From: Octadecabacter temperatus
GTDB lineage: Bacteria; Pseudomonadota; Alphaproteobacteria; Rhodobacterales; Rhodobacteraceae
NCBI RefSeq assembly: GCF_001187845.1
Contig: NZ_CP012160.1
Coordinates: 1,798,001-1,862,000 of the forward strand
Direction of reading: 5' to 3'
DNA length: 64,000 nucleotides
Made by a program: the position numbers and the translations under genes
Shown: in pieces, positions 36,102-45,541 of the stretch
Layout: the number at the start of each line of letters is the position of its first letter
How positions within the stretch are numbered: the stretch's first letter is position 1
The notes under the pieces: generated by a model
Told to the model about the DNA's origin: nothing
The model's database searches: none
The model's input: only the letters and a program-made list of their open reading frames with translations

Positions 36102-37073
36102 ATGACCATTCGCGCAATCGTTCGTGGCGTCGGCCACTATCTCCCCGAACGGGTCGTTCCGAATTCCTATTTCGAAGAAACACTCGACACGACGGACGAG
36201 TGGATCAAGACACGCTCAGGTATTGAGCGCCGCCATTTCGCAGCAGAAGACGAATTTACATCTGATTTGGGCACGAAAGCCGCGCAAATGGCGCTTGAGA
36301 TGGCGGGCCTTGAAGCGGATGACATTGATGCTGTGATCGTCGCAACGTCGACGCCTGACCTTACCTTCCCGTCTGCGGCGACGATGATTCAGCAAAAGCT
36401 CGGCATGACGCAGGGATTCGCCTTTGACATCCAAGCCGTTTGCGCCGGATTTGTGTACGCATTGTCCAATGCCAACGGAATGATTGTTTCTGGTCAGGCC
36501 AAACGCGTGCTTGTTATTGGCGCTGAAACTTTCTCGCGGATCTTGGATTTCACCGACCGTGGAACCTGCGTTTTGTTCGGCGACGGAGCGGGTGCGCTTA
36601 TCCTAGAAGCCCAAGAAACCGAAGGCTCGACAAGTGATCGTGGTATTCTGGGAACCGATCTGAATTCTGACGGCCGATACCGCGATATGCTGTACGTTGA
36701 TGGCGGAATGATCAGCAACCAGACCGGCTTTGTGAAAATGCAAGGCAACGCCCTTTTCCGCCAAGCCGTTGAAAAGCTTGCGTCAACTGCGGATACTGCC
36801 CTTGTTAAGGCTGGCTTGGAACACGACGACGTTGATTGGATCGTGCCGCATCAAGCCAACATTCGCATCATCCAAGGCACAGCTAAAAAGCTCGGCGTGA
36901 GCATGGATAAGGTTGTCGTGACGGTTCAGGATCATGGCAATACCTCTGCGGCCTCTATCCCCCTTGCCCTGTCTGTCGGGGTTGAGCGTGGCCAGATTAA
37001 ACAAGGTGACCTTGTCGTCACTGAAGCGATTGGCGGCGGCTTAGCCTGGGGTGCAGTCGTTTTGCGCTGGTAG
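36102..37073 (+). CDS. fabH: 3-oxoacyl-ACP synthase III
   Basis: Starts fatty-acid synthesis by condensing an acyl-CoA with malonyl-ACP. The 323-residue protein has all three catalytic residues: Cys at about 114 in FDIQAVCAGF, His in VPHQANIRII and Asn in DHGNTSAASIP. Typical phrases GIERRHFA and FGDGAGALIL are present. It follows plsX closely. Confidence 0.97.
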   Translation: MTIRAIVRGVGHYLPERVVPNSYFEETLDTTDEWIKTRSGIERRHFAAEDEFTSDLGTKAAQMALEMAGLEADDIDAVIVATSTPDLTFPSAATMIQQKLGMTQGFAFDIQAVCAGFVYALSNANGMIVSGQAKRVLVIGAETFSRILDFTDRGTCVLFGDGAGALILEAQETEGSTSDRGILGTDLNSDGRYRDMLYVDGGMISNQTGFVKMQGNALFRQAVEKLASTADTALVKAGLEHDDVDWIVPHQANIRIIQGTAKKLGVSMDKVVVTVQDHGNTSAASIPLALSVGVERGQIKQGDLVVTEAIGGGLAWGAVVLRW

Positions 37074-37113
37074 CGATAACACGCCTTCAATGTCACCCGA
37101 CAAGCCCTTGTTA

Positions 37114-37143
37114 TTGACTCTGTTTTTACGCTTGGCCTAAGCT
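37114..37143 (+). promoter_or_regulatory. Candidate sigma-70 promoter for ihfA
   Basis: TTGACT at 37114-37119 and CTAAGC (or TAAGCT) starting 17 (or 18) bases later resemble the alphaproteobacterial housekeeping promoter. The start site would be about 15-20 bases before the ihfA start, just in front of AGGGGG. Confidence 0.5.
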
Positions 37144-37165
37144 CACGGGAACTTAGGGGGATATA

Positions 37166-37465
37166 ATGACAAACAAGACATTAACTCGGATGGATTTAGC
37201 AGACGCCGTTCACGAAGAAGTAGGCCTGTCGCGCAACGAAAGCGCGGACCTCGTTGAAAGCGTTCTCACACAAATGTCTGATGCCCTTGCTGGCGGCGAC
37301 AGCGTTAAGATTTCCTCATTCGGAACATTCTCTATCCGCGACAAAGCTGCCCGCATTGGTCGCAACCCTAAGACTGGCGAAGAAGTCCCAATCACGCCCC
37401 GCCGCGTATTAAGCTTTCGCCCAAGCCACCTGATGAAAGACCGCGTCGCAGCGGGCAACAAGTAG
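37166..37465 (+). CDS. ihfA: Integration host factor subunit alpha
   Basis: A 99-residue DNA-bending protein of the HU/IHF family. It begins [20 protein letters not shown] and has [29 protein letters not shown], with the DNA-intercalating proline in [13 protein letters not shown] and the alpha-specific [15 protein letters not shown] support IhfA rather than HU or IhfB. AGGGGG precedes the ATG. It is followed by merR at 11 bases. Confidence 0.96.
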   Translation: MTNKTLTRMDLADAVHEEVGLSRNESADLVESVLTQMSDALAGGDSVKISSFGTFSIRDKAARIGRNPKTGEEVPITPRRVLSFRPSHLMKDRVAAGNK

Positions 37466-37476
37466 GAGCCCTCGGG

Positions 37477-38223
37477 ATGTCCAAATCCCGCGACGCCTTC
37501 CGCACCATTTCAGAAGTATCCGATGCGCTGGACACTCCCGCGCATGTGCTTCGGTTTTGGGAAAGCAAGTTCAACCAAGTTAAGCCTGTCAAACGCGCTG
37601 GTGGCCGCCGCTACTATCGCCCGACGGATGTTGACCTGCTCGCAGGGATTAAAAAGCTGCTGCACGATGATGGCATGACCATCAAAGGCGCGCAAAAGCT
37701 GCTTCGCGAACAAGGTGTTAAGCACGTCGCAGCCCTTGGCGCTGCGGTTCTGGACAATGAAGCCGAAATGGCGGATGCCACAGTTGAGGCGATTGAACCG
37801 GTTGAGGTCAAAACCGTTGAAGGACCCAAAGCGGCCCCAGGGCCCGCTGTGGAACAGGCCCCAGTCGACGTGAAACCCGTAGAAGCGGCCGCCGTTCCCG
37901 AGGCCGAGGTCGAAATCGCCAATGTCGTGCCACTTACCAAGGCACCGGGCCCTGCCCTGACGCTCAACCTTGCGCCAAAAGCAGACCCTGTTGAACCCGT
38001 GGCCGAACCTGCCGAAGCAGTGTCGGAAACCGTGACACCTGCAGCCACATCCAAGATGCCAGACGTGCCAGCAGACCCGTCCGATTCTGACAGCAAAGCC
38101 CCAGCACGTTTATTCCATCTGTTGCACAAGGCCCCGCACGACAAGATCGCAGCGCAAGCACAGGCTATTGCGCCTCTGCTTGACCGGATGCAGGTTCTGC
38201 GCGACCGCATCACTCTGCGTTAA
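37477..38223 (+). CDS. MerR family transcriptional regulator with long low-complexity linker
   Basis: A 248-residue protein. Residues 5-75 form a MerR winged helix: [42 protein letters not shown] and [19 protein letters not shown]. Residues 85-205 are an Ala/Pro/Val/Glu low-complexity stretch, and a conserved-looking helical C-terminus follows ([15 protein letters not shown] and [12 protein letters not shown]). There are no metal-binding cysteines. The ihfA-merR pairing is widespread in Alphaproteobacteria, but the regulated genes are not known to me. A small terminator follows. Confidence 0.88.
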   Translation: MSKSRDAFRTISEVSDALDTPAHVLRFWESKFNQVKPVKRAGGRRYYRPTDVDLLAGIKKLLHDDGMTIKGAQKLLREQGVKHVAALGAAVLDNEAEMADATVEAIEPVEVKTVEGPKAAPGPAVEQAPVDVKPVEAAAVPEAEVEIANVVPLTKAPGPALTLNLAPKADPVEPVAEPAEAVSETVTPAATSKMPDVPADPSDSDSKAPARLFHLLHKAPHDKIAAQAQAIAPLLDRMQVLRDRITLR

Positions 38224-38225
38224 CG

Positions 38226-38247
38226 GCACGCGGATCCGTGCGTTTTT
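38226..38247 (+). terminator. Terminator after merR
   Basis: Arms GCACG and CGTGC with a six-base loop are followed by G and TTTTT, three bases past the merR stop and before the tRNA gene. Confidence 0.6.
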
Positions 38248-38290
38248 CGCCTTGCCCTGCGACGCATTTGCGATATGACATCCCACAAGT

Positions 38291-38367
38291 CGGGCTATGG
38301 CGCAGCCTGGTAGCGCGTCCGTCTGGGGGACGGAAGGTCGCAGGTTCGAGTCCTGCTAGCCCGACCA
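38291..38367 (+). tRNA. tRNA-Pro (anticodon GGG)
   Basis: A complete 77-base cloverleaf: acceptor arm CGGGCTA/TAGCCCG, D arm GCGC/GCGC, anticodon arm TCCGT/ACGGA with loop CTGGGGG giving anticodon GGG at positions 34-36, T arm GCAGG/CCTGC with TTCGAGT, and an encoded CCA end. It reads CCC and CCU proline codons. A strong terminator follows at once. No integrase or duplicated 3' end is nearby. Confidence 0.97.
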
Positions 38368-38371
38368 TAAA

Positions 38372-38408
38372 AAACCGCCCACCGCGCTCTGCGCAGGTGG
38401 GCGTTTTT
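38372..38408 (+). terminator. Terminator of tRNA-Pro
   Basis: Arms CGCCCACC and GGTGGGCG enclose a second GCGC/GCGC pairing, and TTTTT follows directly. It lies nine bases past the tRNA's CCA end. Confidence 0.88.
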
Positions 38409-38431
38409 ACATCTAAGATCAAAGGTTTGTG

Positions 38432-39508
38432 ATGAACAACGGTGTACTTTCAGACGATCAAATCAGCGCTCTCATTTCTGGTGGAGCAATCACGGCTACG
38501 ACACCGTTTGAGAACGGCCAAGTGCAGCCCGCGTCCCTTGATCTGCGCCTAGGGTCCCGCGCCTACCGTGTACGCGCCTCGTTTTTGACGGGTCACGGGC
38601 AAACGGTAACGGATCGCCTTGAACAGTTCACCATGCATGAAATCGACCTGACTGACGGTGCGGTGCTGGAAAAGAACTGCGTATATGTTGTTCCGCTTAT
38701 GGAAGCTCTCGCCCTGCCAGCAGGCATGACTGCCGCGGCGAGTGCGAAATCCTCAACAGGGCGTCTAGACTTGCTTACGCGCATCATCACCGACAACGGC
38801 GTTGAATTTGACCGGGTCCCCGAAGGCTATTCCGGTCCGCTTTACGTTGAAATCTGCCCGCGGTCTTTCTCGGTGCTTGTGCAACCGGGTTTGATGCTGA
38901 ACCAAATCATATTCCGCAACGGCAAGACCTTTATCAATGATGAAGACCTCAAGGCGCTGCACGCCAAGACCCCCATCGTAGACGGAACGGCCGTCATTTC
39001 CGATGGTTTGGGCTTTTCGGTTGATCTGAAACCAACCAGCGGTGACCTCGTCGGGTATCGCGCCAAGCCGCATACAGGCGTCATCGACCTGTCCCAAATC
39101 GCCGCCTATGATCCGGCCGAATACTGGGAAGAAGTGCGCACCAAAGACGGACACATCATCCTCGATCCTGGTGCGTTTTATATCCTCGTCAGCCGCGAAG
39201 CGATTGCGATTCCGCCTGATTGTGCCGCTGAAATGGCCCCCTACATCGCGATGGTCGGTGAATTCCGCGTCCATTACGCGGGTTTCTTCGATCCGGGCTT
39301 TGGTTGGGACAGTGCGGGTGGCGCAGGCTCACGCGGGGTGCTTGAGGTTCGCTGCCACGAAGCGCCGTTTGTTCTGGAACATGGCCAAGTGGTGGGCCGA
39401 TTGGTCTATGAACACATGTCACAGACCCCTGCGGCCCTTTATGGTCAGGACATTAAGTCCAACTACCAAGGGCAAGGCTTAAAGCTGTCTAAGCACTTCA
39501 AATCATAA
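38432..39508 (+). CDS. dcd: 2'-Deoxycytidine 5'-triphosphate deaminase, double-domain form
   Basis: A 358-residue protein, about twice the 190 residues of a normal Dcd. Both halves look like the dUTPase/dCTP-deaminase fold. The N-terminal half has PASLDLRLG, SSTGRLDLL and GYSGPLYVEICP with the expected glutamate. The C-terminal half has GAFYILVSREAIAIPPDC, FDPGFGW and GVLEVRCHEAPFVLEHGQVVGRLVYE. It should make dUTP from dCTP for thymidylate synthesis. Such double proteins are annotated in Rhodobacterales. The start is ATG 38432; the GTG just before it is in frame, but spaced less well from AAAGG. Confidence 0.85.
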   Translation: MNNGVLSDDQISALISGGAITATTPFENGQVQPASLDLRLGSRAYRVRASFLTGHGQTVTDRLEQFTMHEIDLTDGAVLEKNCVYVVPLMEALALPAGMTAAASAKSSTGRLDLLTRIITDNGVEFDRVPEGYSGPLYVEICPRSFSVLVQPGLMLNQIIFRNGKTFINDEDLKALHAKTPIVDGTAVISDGLGFSVDLKPTSGDLVGYRAKPHTGVIDLSQIAAYDPAEYWEEVRTKDGHIILDPGAFYILVSREAIAIPPDCAAEMAPYIAMVGEFRVHYAGFFDPGFGWDSAGGAGSRGVLEVRCHEAPFVLEHGQVVGRLVYEHMSQTPAALYGQDIKSNYQGQGLKLSKHFKS

Positions 39509-39520
39509 GAAATCCAAGTA

Positions 39521-39718
39521 TCAAAACTTGGTAAATCGACGTGCCATACGGGTTGCTTGGCGCAATTGGCGCCCGCTATTTTGACCTTGTTTATTCATTT
39601 GACGCTCTTCTGGGCTTTGCTCACGGTTCTTGTTTCCAAGGTTGCTCGCGGCTTTGATACCAGAGTTAACGCCCTTATTTACAAGGCGTCGCAAGATCAT
39701 ATTCAAGATGCGTTCCAT
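39521..39718 (-). CDS. Small basic protein, 65 residues
   Basis: A 65-codon frame with AAGGA eight bases before its ATG. The product starts with a hydrophobic-basic helix (MERILNMILRRLVNKGVNSG), then a glutamine/asparagine-rich middle and an arginine-rich end (RQATRMARRFTKF). It resembles short uncharacterised proteins of Rhodobacterales, but I cannot name a family. It lies convergent with dcd, 12 bases away, and after scpB on the same strand. Confidence 0.65.
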   Translation of the reverse strand: MERILNMILRRLVNKGVNSGIKAASNLGNKNREQSPEERQMNKQGQNSGRQLRQATRMARRFTKF

Positions 39719-39812
39719 AGGATCGTCCTTTGCTCGATTGCCCTACTATATAGTACTTTGGGCCTGTTTCCCAAGGTATCCCGCGAAAATCCGGCAAATT
39801 GAGGGCAAGTGA

Positions 39813-40487
39813 TCAGCTTTCGTCAAACATCTCGGACTGGTTGGTGTCATCCTCATCGTCGTCGTCATCGCTGCCCTCGCCCAAAAGCGGTGCTGGACGG
39901 CTTTCCAATAGACCGGCTGAGCGCAGCTCTTTAAGGCCAGGCAGATCACGTGCGTTCTCAAGCCCGAAGTGATCAAGGAAGTCTTGCGTCACCACAAACG
40001 TCACAGGACGGCCCGGCGTCATACGGCGGCGGCCAAAGCGGATCCATTCCAGTTCGATCAACTGGTCGATCGTGCCACGGCTAACGGACACACCACGAAT
40101 TTCTTCGATTTCGGCGCGGGTGACTGGCTGGTGATAGGCCACAATCGCCAATGTTTCCACGGCAGCGCGGCTCAGCTTGCGTGTCTCAACCGTTTCTTTT
40201 TGCATCAAGAATCCAAGGTCTGGTGCCGTGCGCAGCGCCCATGCATCCCCGACCTTCACCAGCGACACACCGCGCCCTTCATAGCGCTTGCGAAGGTACA
40301 CCAGCGCCTCGGCTGGGTCACACCCATGGGGCATACGACCCGCGAGTTCAGCAACCGTGCACGGGTCTGCGGTCGCAAACAAAATCGCCTCAACCATGCG
40401 TTCCTGCTCGCCCATTGGCGGGGCCTCAAACAGAGTTTCTTCGGTGTTTGGGTTCGCTTCTGGCGCGTCTGTTGTCTGCTCGTTCAT
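39813..40487 (-). CDS. scpB: Segregation and condensation protein B
   Basis: A 224-residue protein with tandem winged helices; the segments VEAILFATADP, YHQPVTRAEIEEIRGVSV and FGRRRMTPGRPVTFVVT are characteristic. The C-terminal tail is very acidic (GSDDDDDEDDTNQSEMFDES). With ScpA it forms the kleisin part of the SMC condensin. It overlaps scpA by ATGA. Confidence 0.95.
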   Translation of the reverse strand: MNEQTTDAPEANPNTEETLFEAPPMGEQERMVEAILFATADPCTVAELAGRMPHGCDPAEALVYLRKRYEGRGVSLVKVGDAWALRTAPDLGFLMQKETVETRKLSRAAVETLAIVAYHQPVTRAEIEEIRGVSVSRGTIDQLIELEWIRFGRRRMTPGRPVTFVVTQDFLDHFGLENARDLPGLKELRSAGLLESRPAPLLGEGSDDDDDEDDTNQSEMFDES

Positions 40488-41263
40488 CGTTCTTTGTTCC
40501 TGATCTGAATAGGCGCAAACACATCGCCCTGACGTATTTCAATTTTGCCTTCTTTGGCCAATTCCAGTGACGCCGCAAAGGTCGATGCAGTGGCGGATCG
40601 CCGCTTAACGGGGTCCAATTCCCAGCCTTCGGGCAAATAGGACAAGATATCCGTCCACTCACCTGCAAAGCCAATCAACCCACGCATGCGGCCCAGTGCC
40701 TCTTCCATGGTGAAGACCTTTTCGCGGTCCATCACGAAGGGGCGGAATTCATCCTTGGTGCGAATACGGGCATAGCCCTGCATCAAATCCAGTAGTGTCG
40801 CCGTGTAGGTCACACGCCGTGTACGGGTGACGTCCTCGGTGATGCCACGGGCAAAGAAATCGCGGCCCAATTGGTCACGCGCCATCAATTTAGCCGCCGC
40901 ATCGCGCATCGCAGACAAGCGCTCAAGCTGGAACGCAAGGTGCGCGGCGAGTTCTTCACCCGATGGCCCTTCTTCAGATGGATCAGGCGGCAACAGCAAG
41001 CGGGACTTTAGAAATGCCAACCAAGCCGCCATCACCAGATAGTCCGCCGCCAGTTCAAGACGCAAATCGCGGGCTTTGTGAATAAACGCGAGGTATTGTT
41101 CCGCCAGCGCCAGTACAGAAATCTGACGCAAATCAACCTTTTGCGTGCGCGACAGGGTCAACAAAAGATCGAGTGGCCCTTCGAACCCGTCCACGTCAAC
41201 AATCAACGCTTCCGCAGCGAGGCGTTCGTTAACGTCGGTTGAAAAGATGGTCGCGTCGGACAT
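40484..41263 (-). CDS. scpA: Segregation and condensation protein A
   Basis: The 259-residue kleisin of the SMC complex. Signatures are FEGPLDLLLTLSRTQKVDL, ISVLALAEQYLAFI and YLVMAAWLAFLKSRLLLP; a winged-helix end carries EGKIEIRQGDVF. The ATG at 41263 follows AGGGG; seven upstream codons are open. It is next to scpB by overlap and 53 bases after nagZ. Confidence 0.95.
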   Translation of the reverse strand: MSDATIFSTDVNERLAAEALIVDVDGFEGPLDLLLTLSRTQKVDLRQISVLALAEQYLAFIHKARDLRLELAADYLVMAAWLAFLKSRLLLPPDPSEEGPSGEELAAHLAFQLERLSAMRDAAAKLMARDQLGRDFFARGITEDVTRTRRVTYTATLLDLMQGYARIRTKDEFRPFVMDREKVFTMEEALGRMRGLIGFAGEWTDILSYLPEGWELDPVKRRSATASTFAASLELAKEGKIEIRQGDVFAPIQIRNKER

Positions 41264-41316
41264 GAAACCCCTAAAATCAGGCACGCATAACGCACCCCTA
41301 CATCCACATTAGATGT

Positions 41317-42306
41317 CTAATTCAGTAGGTCGTCAAATTCCTCTGACAAGGCGGTAATGTCAACGGGCACAGGCGTTTTGCGCATCGCAAGGGCCGCTTC
41401 TGCACGGGCTTGTGCGGCGTCGGTCATCTGCCCTGCGGCCTCGGCCACTTGCACAATCTCGGCCGCGTCACCGCAGCAATGCAAGATCACGTCACAACCA
41501 GCGGCAATAGATGCACGGCTGCGTTGCGCAACGTCACCCGACAGGGCTTCCATTCCGATGTCATCGGTCATCAGCAACCCCTTAAAACCAATGTCATTTC
41601 GAATGACATCCATCATCATGCGGCTTGTCGTGGCTGGTGCCTTGTCGTCAATATCCTCAAACACGATATGAGCCGTCATGCCCAATGGCATGTCGCCCAA
41701 GGCCTTGAACGGCGCGAAATCCTCGCGTTCCAAATCAGCGCGGGCCGCGGTGACGGTCGGCAAGTCTTTGTGGCTATCAACGGTCGCGCGACCATGTCCG
41801 GGAATGTGTTTTACAACGGGCAACACGCCACCCTGCAAATGCGCATCCGCAACGGCGCGGGATGCATCCATCACCGTTTCAACATCGCCGCCATAACAGC
41901 GATTGCGCAAAAACGGGTGCGTCAGGCGTGCGGTGATATCAGCACAAGGCGCGCAGTTGCTATCAATACCGACTTCACGCAGTTCTTGGGAAATCAATCG
42001 GTAACGTATCCACATGGCCCGCATCGGATCGGAGGCGATTTCCATCTGTTCAAGCGGTGGCAACCATTGGCGCCAATGCGGGGAGCGCAAACGCTGCACA
42101 CGCCCGCCCTCTTGGTCCACCGTAATAACCGCGTCATGACCCGCAGCTTCACGCAGGTCATTCGTCAACCGCTTTAGCTGATCTGGGTTTTCGACATTGC
42201 GTGCGAACAGGATAAACCCGAACGGCGCATACTCGCGAAAATAGGCGCGTTCCCAATCTGTAATCTCAGGGCCTTCCGGCCCAAAGATCGCAGCACCGTA
42301 TTTCAT
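41317..42306 (-). CDS. nagZ: Beta-N-acetylhexosaminidase
   Basis: A 329-residue GH3 enzyme that removes N-acetylglucosamine from anhydro-muropeptides in cell-wall recycling. The family signature KHIPGHGRATVDSHKDLP is present with the catalytic His, and the nucleophile Asp is in LLMTDDIGMEAL. It starts directly after the SPOR gene's stop codon (no gap). It works with lytic transglycosylases such as the one at 7144. Confidence 0.95.
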   Translation of the reverse strand: MKYGAAIFGPEGPEITDWERAYFREYAPFGFILFARNVENPDQLKRLTNDLREAAGHDAVITVDQEGGRVQRLRSPHWRQWLPPLEQMEIASDPMRAMWIRYRLISQELREVGIDSNCAPCADITARLTHPFLRNRCYGGDVETVMDASRAVADAHLQGGVLPVVKHIPGHGRATVDSHKDLPTVTAARADLEREDFAPFKALGDMPLGMTAHIVFEDIDDKAPATTSRMMMDVIRNDIGFKGLLMTDDIGMEALSGDVAQRSRASIAAGCDVILHCCGDAAEIVQVAEAAGQMTDAAQARAEAALAMRKTPVPVDITALSEEFDDLLN

Positions 42307-43350
42307 TTAACGCACCACTACCGGAATACAGGCCGCACCTTCGGCAGACATGGCGGCACAGAAACGACGTGCGTCGCTCAAATCGCTAAAGCCAGTCGCG
42401 CGAAGTCTAAAGAACGTCCGCCCACCAGAGTTCGCCTGCTGGATAACCTGTTCTTTTCCTGCAAAGAAATCAGGGAAACGTGCTGTCATGCGCACCCATT
42501 CGGTTGCTGCAATATCAGCGCTGTCAAACGCACCAAGCTGCACCAACTTCGTGCCAACTGGAATGGCCGCTGTCGTCACTTCACCCGTCACAGGCGTGGC
42601 GACATTTGTCGTCGTTGCCGCAGCAGGAACCACGGCTGCAACCGCAGGACGGTTCGCGGGGCGATGCGCGGGGCGTGGTGAGCGGCGCACGCCTGGCACC
42701 GCATCAGGGATCAAATCTGGGTTCACAGTCACACCGTTTACGGCGACTTCGATAGGCGCAGTTTCGCCCTCCGCAAGGTCCGTCATCGGGGCTGCACCCG
42801 CTGCAATCTGGTCCGCCAGCGCAAGCACATCTGCCGCCGTCAGCGGGGTTGATGGGTCAACTGGCGTTGCAAGGGCAGCCACCTGTTCAGTCGCGGCCAC
42901 TGTTTCTTCTTCAAGTGTTTCATCAATTGGCAAAGACGCCTCGATCGCCTGACCCAAACGGTCCTGCGGCGCTTCTTCAGTAGCGACAACTTCAACCGCT
43001 TCGGCCGTTGGCGTCACTTCCATATCTTCTGCCTGTAAGGACACATTGCTTGGCGCGAGGACCAGACGGTCTTCTGGCTCAGCCGCGCCGCCAATGGCGG
43101 GAACGGAATTGACGGACAGTCCAACATGATTGGCGATCTCACCACCGGGGTTTTCAGGGGCGACACGCATTTCACCGCTCAGTGCGCGAACAACCGGTAC
43201 ACCCGTGACGTCGCGCATCAAAAGCTTGTAACCCCAGATGCCAACGCCACCGATCAGCGCTACCGAAATGGCCGCCGCCGCTACGTTTACGTATTTACCT
43301 GCGGGAATCCCTGCATTGCCCCCATTAGGGCCTGCCGCAAAATCTGCCAT
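42307..43350 (-). CDS. SPOR domain protein
   Basis: A 347-residue inner-membrane protein with one transmembrane helix at about 22-45, a long periplasmic Ala/Glu/Thr/Pro-rich linker, and a C-terminal SPOR domain (about 265-347) that begins KLVQLGAFDSADIAATEWVR and contains RTFFRLRATGFSDLSDARRFC. SPOR domains bind glycan strands without stem peptides at the division septum. Its place between argS and nagZ is common in Alphaproteobacteria. Confidence 0.9.
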   Translation of the reverse strand: MADFAAGPNGGNAGIPAGKYVNVAAAAISVALIGGVGIWGYKLLMRDVTGVPVVRALSGEMRVAPENPGGEIANHVGLSVNSVPAIGGAAEPEDRLVLAPSNVSLQAEDMEVTPTAEAVEVVATEEAPQDRLGQAIEASLPIDETLEEETVAATEQVAALATPVDPSTPLTAADVLALADQIAAGAAPMTDLAEGETAPIEVAVNGVTVNPDLIPDAVPGVRRSPRPAHRPANRPAVAAVVPAAATTTNVATPVTGEVTTAAIPVGTKLVQLGAFDSADIAATEWVRMTARFPDFFAGKEQVIQQANSGGRTFFRLRATGFSDLSDARRFCAAMSAEGAACIPVVVR

Positions 43351-43420
43351 GTGTCTGCCTCACTGGACGGAGTTAGCCCCGCCACTGTTTTAACGCCTCT
43401 TGGCCCCAGACACGTGCGCT

Positions 43421-45157
43421 TTAGCGCATCTCTTCCGCTGGAGTTACGCCCAAGATACCCAAACCGTGAGAAATTACAACGCTTACGGACTTGATTAGGG
43501 CGATTTTCGCCTGTGTCGCTGGGACGTTGTCCGGCTGAAGGAAGCGCAAAGACGTATCGTCATTGCCCCGATTCCACAGACCGTGCAGTTCGGACGCGAG
43601 ATCATAGAGGTAGAATGCAATGCGGTGCGGCTCATGGCCTTTCGCTGCGATCTCAACCAAACGAGGCCATTCCGCCAGCTTGGCCGCCATCGCGAGTTCA
43701 GCCTCATGGGACGCAAGCGACAGGTCAGCATTCGCCAAGTCAGAGACATCAATCCCCGCCTCACCCGCTTTACGGATAACCGAGTGGATCCGTGCAGACG
43801 CGTATTGGACGTAGAACACAGGGTTGTCCTTGGACTGTTCTGTGACCTTGTCGAAATCAAAGTCCAAAGGCGCGTCGTTCTTACGGGTCAGCATATGGAA
43901 CCGCGTCACGTCAGAGCCGACCTGCTCAACCAGATCGCGCAACATGATGAATGTGCCCGCCCGTTTGGACATCTTGAATGGCTCACCATTCTTGAACAGC
44001 TTCACGAGTTGCGTGAGCTTGATATCTAGCGGAACAGAATTGCCGGACAGAGCCGCAACAGCCGCCTTCATCCGTTTCACGTAGCCGCCATGGTCTGCGC
44101 CAAATACATCAATTAGCTCATCGAAGCCTCTGGAAACTTTATCAAAATGATAGGCGATGTCTGGTGCGAAATAGGTCCATGCGCCGTCAGACTTCTGGAT
44201 CGGGCGATCAACGTCATCGCCAAACTCAGTAGACTTGAACAACGTCTGTTCCCGCGCCTCCCAGTCTTCTGGCAGCTTGCCTTTTGGTGGCTCAAGCGTG
44301 CCGCGATAGATCAGGCCCTTGCCCTTCAAATCATCAATTGCCGCTTCAATCCGGCCGGTACCATAAAGCGATTTTTCGGAATAGAAGACGTCCATCTTCA
44401 CGCCAATCGACGCCAGATCATCGCGGATCATGTCCATCATGGCCTCGGTGCCGAATTCCCGCACGTCCGCCAGCCAGACATCTTCGCCCTTGCCGACGTA
44501 GGCATCGCCCACCTTCGCCTTAAGCGCCTCGCCCGCTGCAATCAGGTAATCGCCCGGATAGGTTCCATCCTCAAACGTGACCTCTTGGCCGTGGGCCTCA
44601 AGATAGCGCAAGTAGACCGAACGCGCCAAAACATCGACCTGCGCACCGCCGTCGTTGATGTAGTATTCCCGCGTCACGTCATAGCCCGCGTAATCCAACA
44701 GGGACGCCAAAGCGTCGCCAAAAACTGCGCCACGGGTGTGGCCAACATGCAGCGGTCCAGTCGGGTTCGCGCTGACGTACTCAACGTTAATCTTTTTATT
44801 TGCGCCCAATGCGGACTTGCCGAAATCGGCGTCCGTCAGGGCAGACCGCACAACGCCCGCCCAAACATCACCGGCCAAGCGCAGGTTCAAGAACCCCGGC
44901 CCTGCGACGTCTGCACTTACGATCCGGTCATCATTTGCCAGCTTTGCCGCCAATGCATCCGCGATATCGCGTGGCTTGGCACCCGCAGGCTTGGCCAAAA
45001 CCATTGCCGCGTTTGTCGCCATGTCGCCGTGTGTTGCATCTCGTGGAGGTTCAACGGCCACATTGTCAAACGCCAACCCAGCAGGCAAAACGCCCTCTGC
45101 GGTCAGGTCAGTCAAACAGTCGATTACAAGCGCGCGTATATCGGCAAACAGGTTCAT
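43421..45157 (-). CDS. argS: Arginyl-tRNA synthetase
   Basis: A 578-residue class I synthetase. The segment [21 protein letters not shown] holds the HIGH-type motif (HVGH), and [16 protein letters not shown] holds the KMSK loop. The N-terminal Add-1 domain (1-110) and the C-terminal DALR anticodon-binding domain are present. AAGGATAG precedes the ATG. It is the first gene of the argS-SPOR-nagZ-scpA-scpB run, and its upstream region is the edge of an accessory islet. Confidence 0.97.
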   Translation of the reverse strand: MNLFADIRALVIDCLTDLTAEGVLPAGLAFDNVAVEPPRDATHGDMATNAAMVLAKPAGAKPRDIADALAAKLANDDRIVSADVAGPGFLNLRLAGDVWAGVVRSALTDADFGKSALGANKKINVEYVSANPTGPLHVGHTRGAVFGDALASLLDYAGYDVTREYYINDGGAQVDVLARSVYLRYLEAHGQEVTFEDGTYPGDYLIAAGEALKAKVGDAYVGKGEDVWLADVREFGTEAMMDMIRDDLASIGVKMDVFYSEKSLYGTGRIEAAIDDLKGKGLIYRGTLEPPKGKLPEDWEAREQTLFKSTEFGDDVDRPIQKSDGAWTYFAPDIAYHFDKVSRGFDELIDVFGADHGGYVKRMKAAVAALSGNSVPLDIKLTQLVKLFKNGEPFKMSKRAGTFIMLRDLVEQVGSDVTRFHMLTRKNDAPLDFDFDKVTEQSKDNPVFYVQYASARIHSVIRKAGEAGIDVSDLANADLSLASHEAELAMAAKLAEWPRLVEIAAKGHEPHRIAFYLYDLASELHGLWNRGNDDTSLRFLQPDNVPATQAKIALIKSVSVVISHGLGILGVTPAEEMR

Positions 45158-45541
45158 GGTTCTATCCTTATGCGAACTGTCCGTTTAGCACCTCCGTATC
45201 CTACGTCAACGAGCGTTCCAATTGATGCCCGCACACCACCGACACAGCGCATCGCACCACGGTCTGCTTTGCGGACTTTTCTGCCATTCATTACAACCGT
45301 TCCAATGGCTGCTTTGCCAAAAAAACAGAAGTTGCCGTCGAGCTGCAAACAGTCTGTCGGTGGCCAGTTTGATTTGTTGCAAGTAGCTTTCATGTCCATC
45401 CGCAGCTGGCATTTCTAAATCCGGTGTCCTTATCTGTCCTGCAAGCGCAATCTGGACACAGAACCAATTTAGGACTGCAACGAGAGGCAGCGTAGCGTTC
45501 GACGGACAGTCTTTCCGCCGAACGCTTTAAGCGACCATAGC
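45158..45541. other. Non-coding region between the CAP gene and argS
   Basis: These 384 bases hold no convincing gene. Short frames on the minus strand lack ribosome sites and family likeness. The sequence near 45260-45300 (with TGCTTTGCGGACTTTTCTGCC) has the look of decayed non-coding stretches that I remember from roseobacter intergenic regions. A strong hairpin lies at 45494-45526. Confidence 0.45.
45494..45526. other. Long hairpin after the CAP gene
   Basis: AGCGTTCG pairs with CGAACGCT, and inside these, beyond one mismatch, CGGA pairs with TCCG around a seven-base loop. It lies 16 bases past the CAP gene's stop. No T-run follows on the minus strand, so it is a 3' stabilising stem or a weak terminator. 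Confidence 0.5.

Noticed and set aside
38291..38367. tRNA-Pro as an attachment site for an integrated element
   Set aside because: No integrase and no repeat of the tRNA 3' end downstream; the next gene is dcd.
44147..45418. A 423-codon open frame on the plus strand opposite argS
   Set aside because: argS is certain on the other strand; the opposing frame has no motif or start signal.
45158..45541. RNase P RNA, 6S RNA or another long non-coding RNA
   Set aside because: None of the conserved sequence blocks of those RNAs were seen; only one long hairpin is present.
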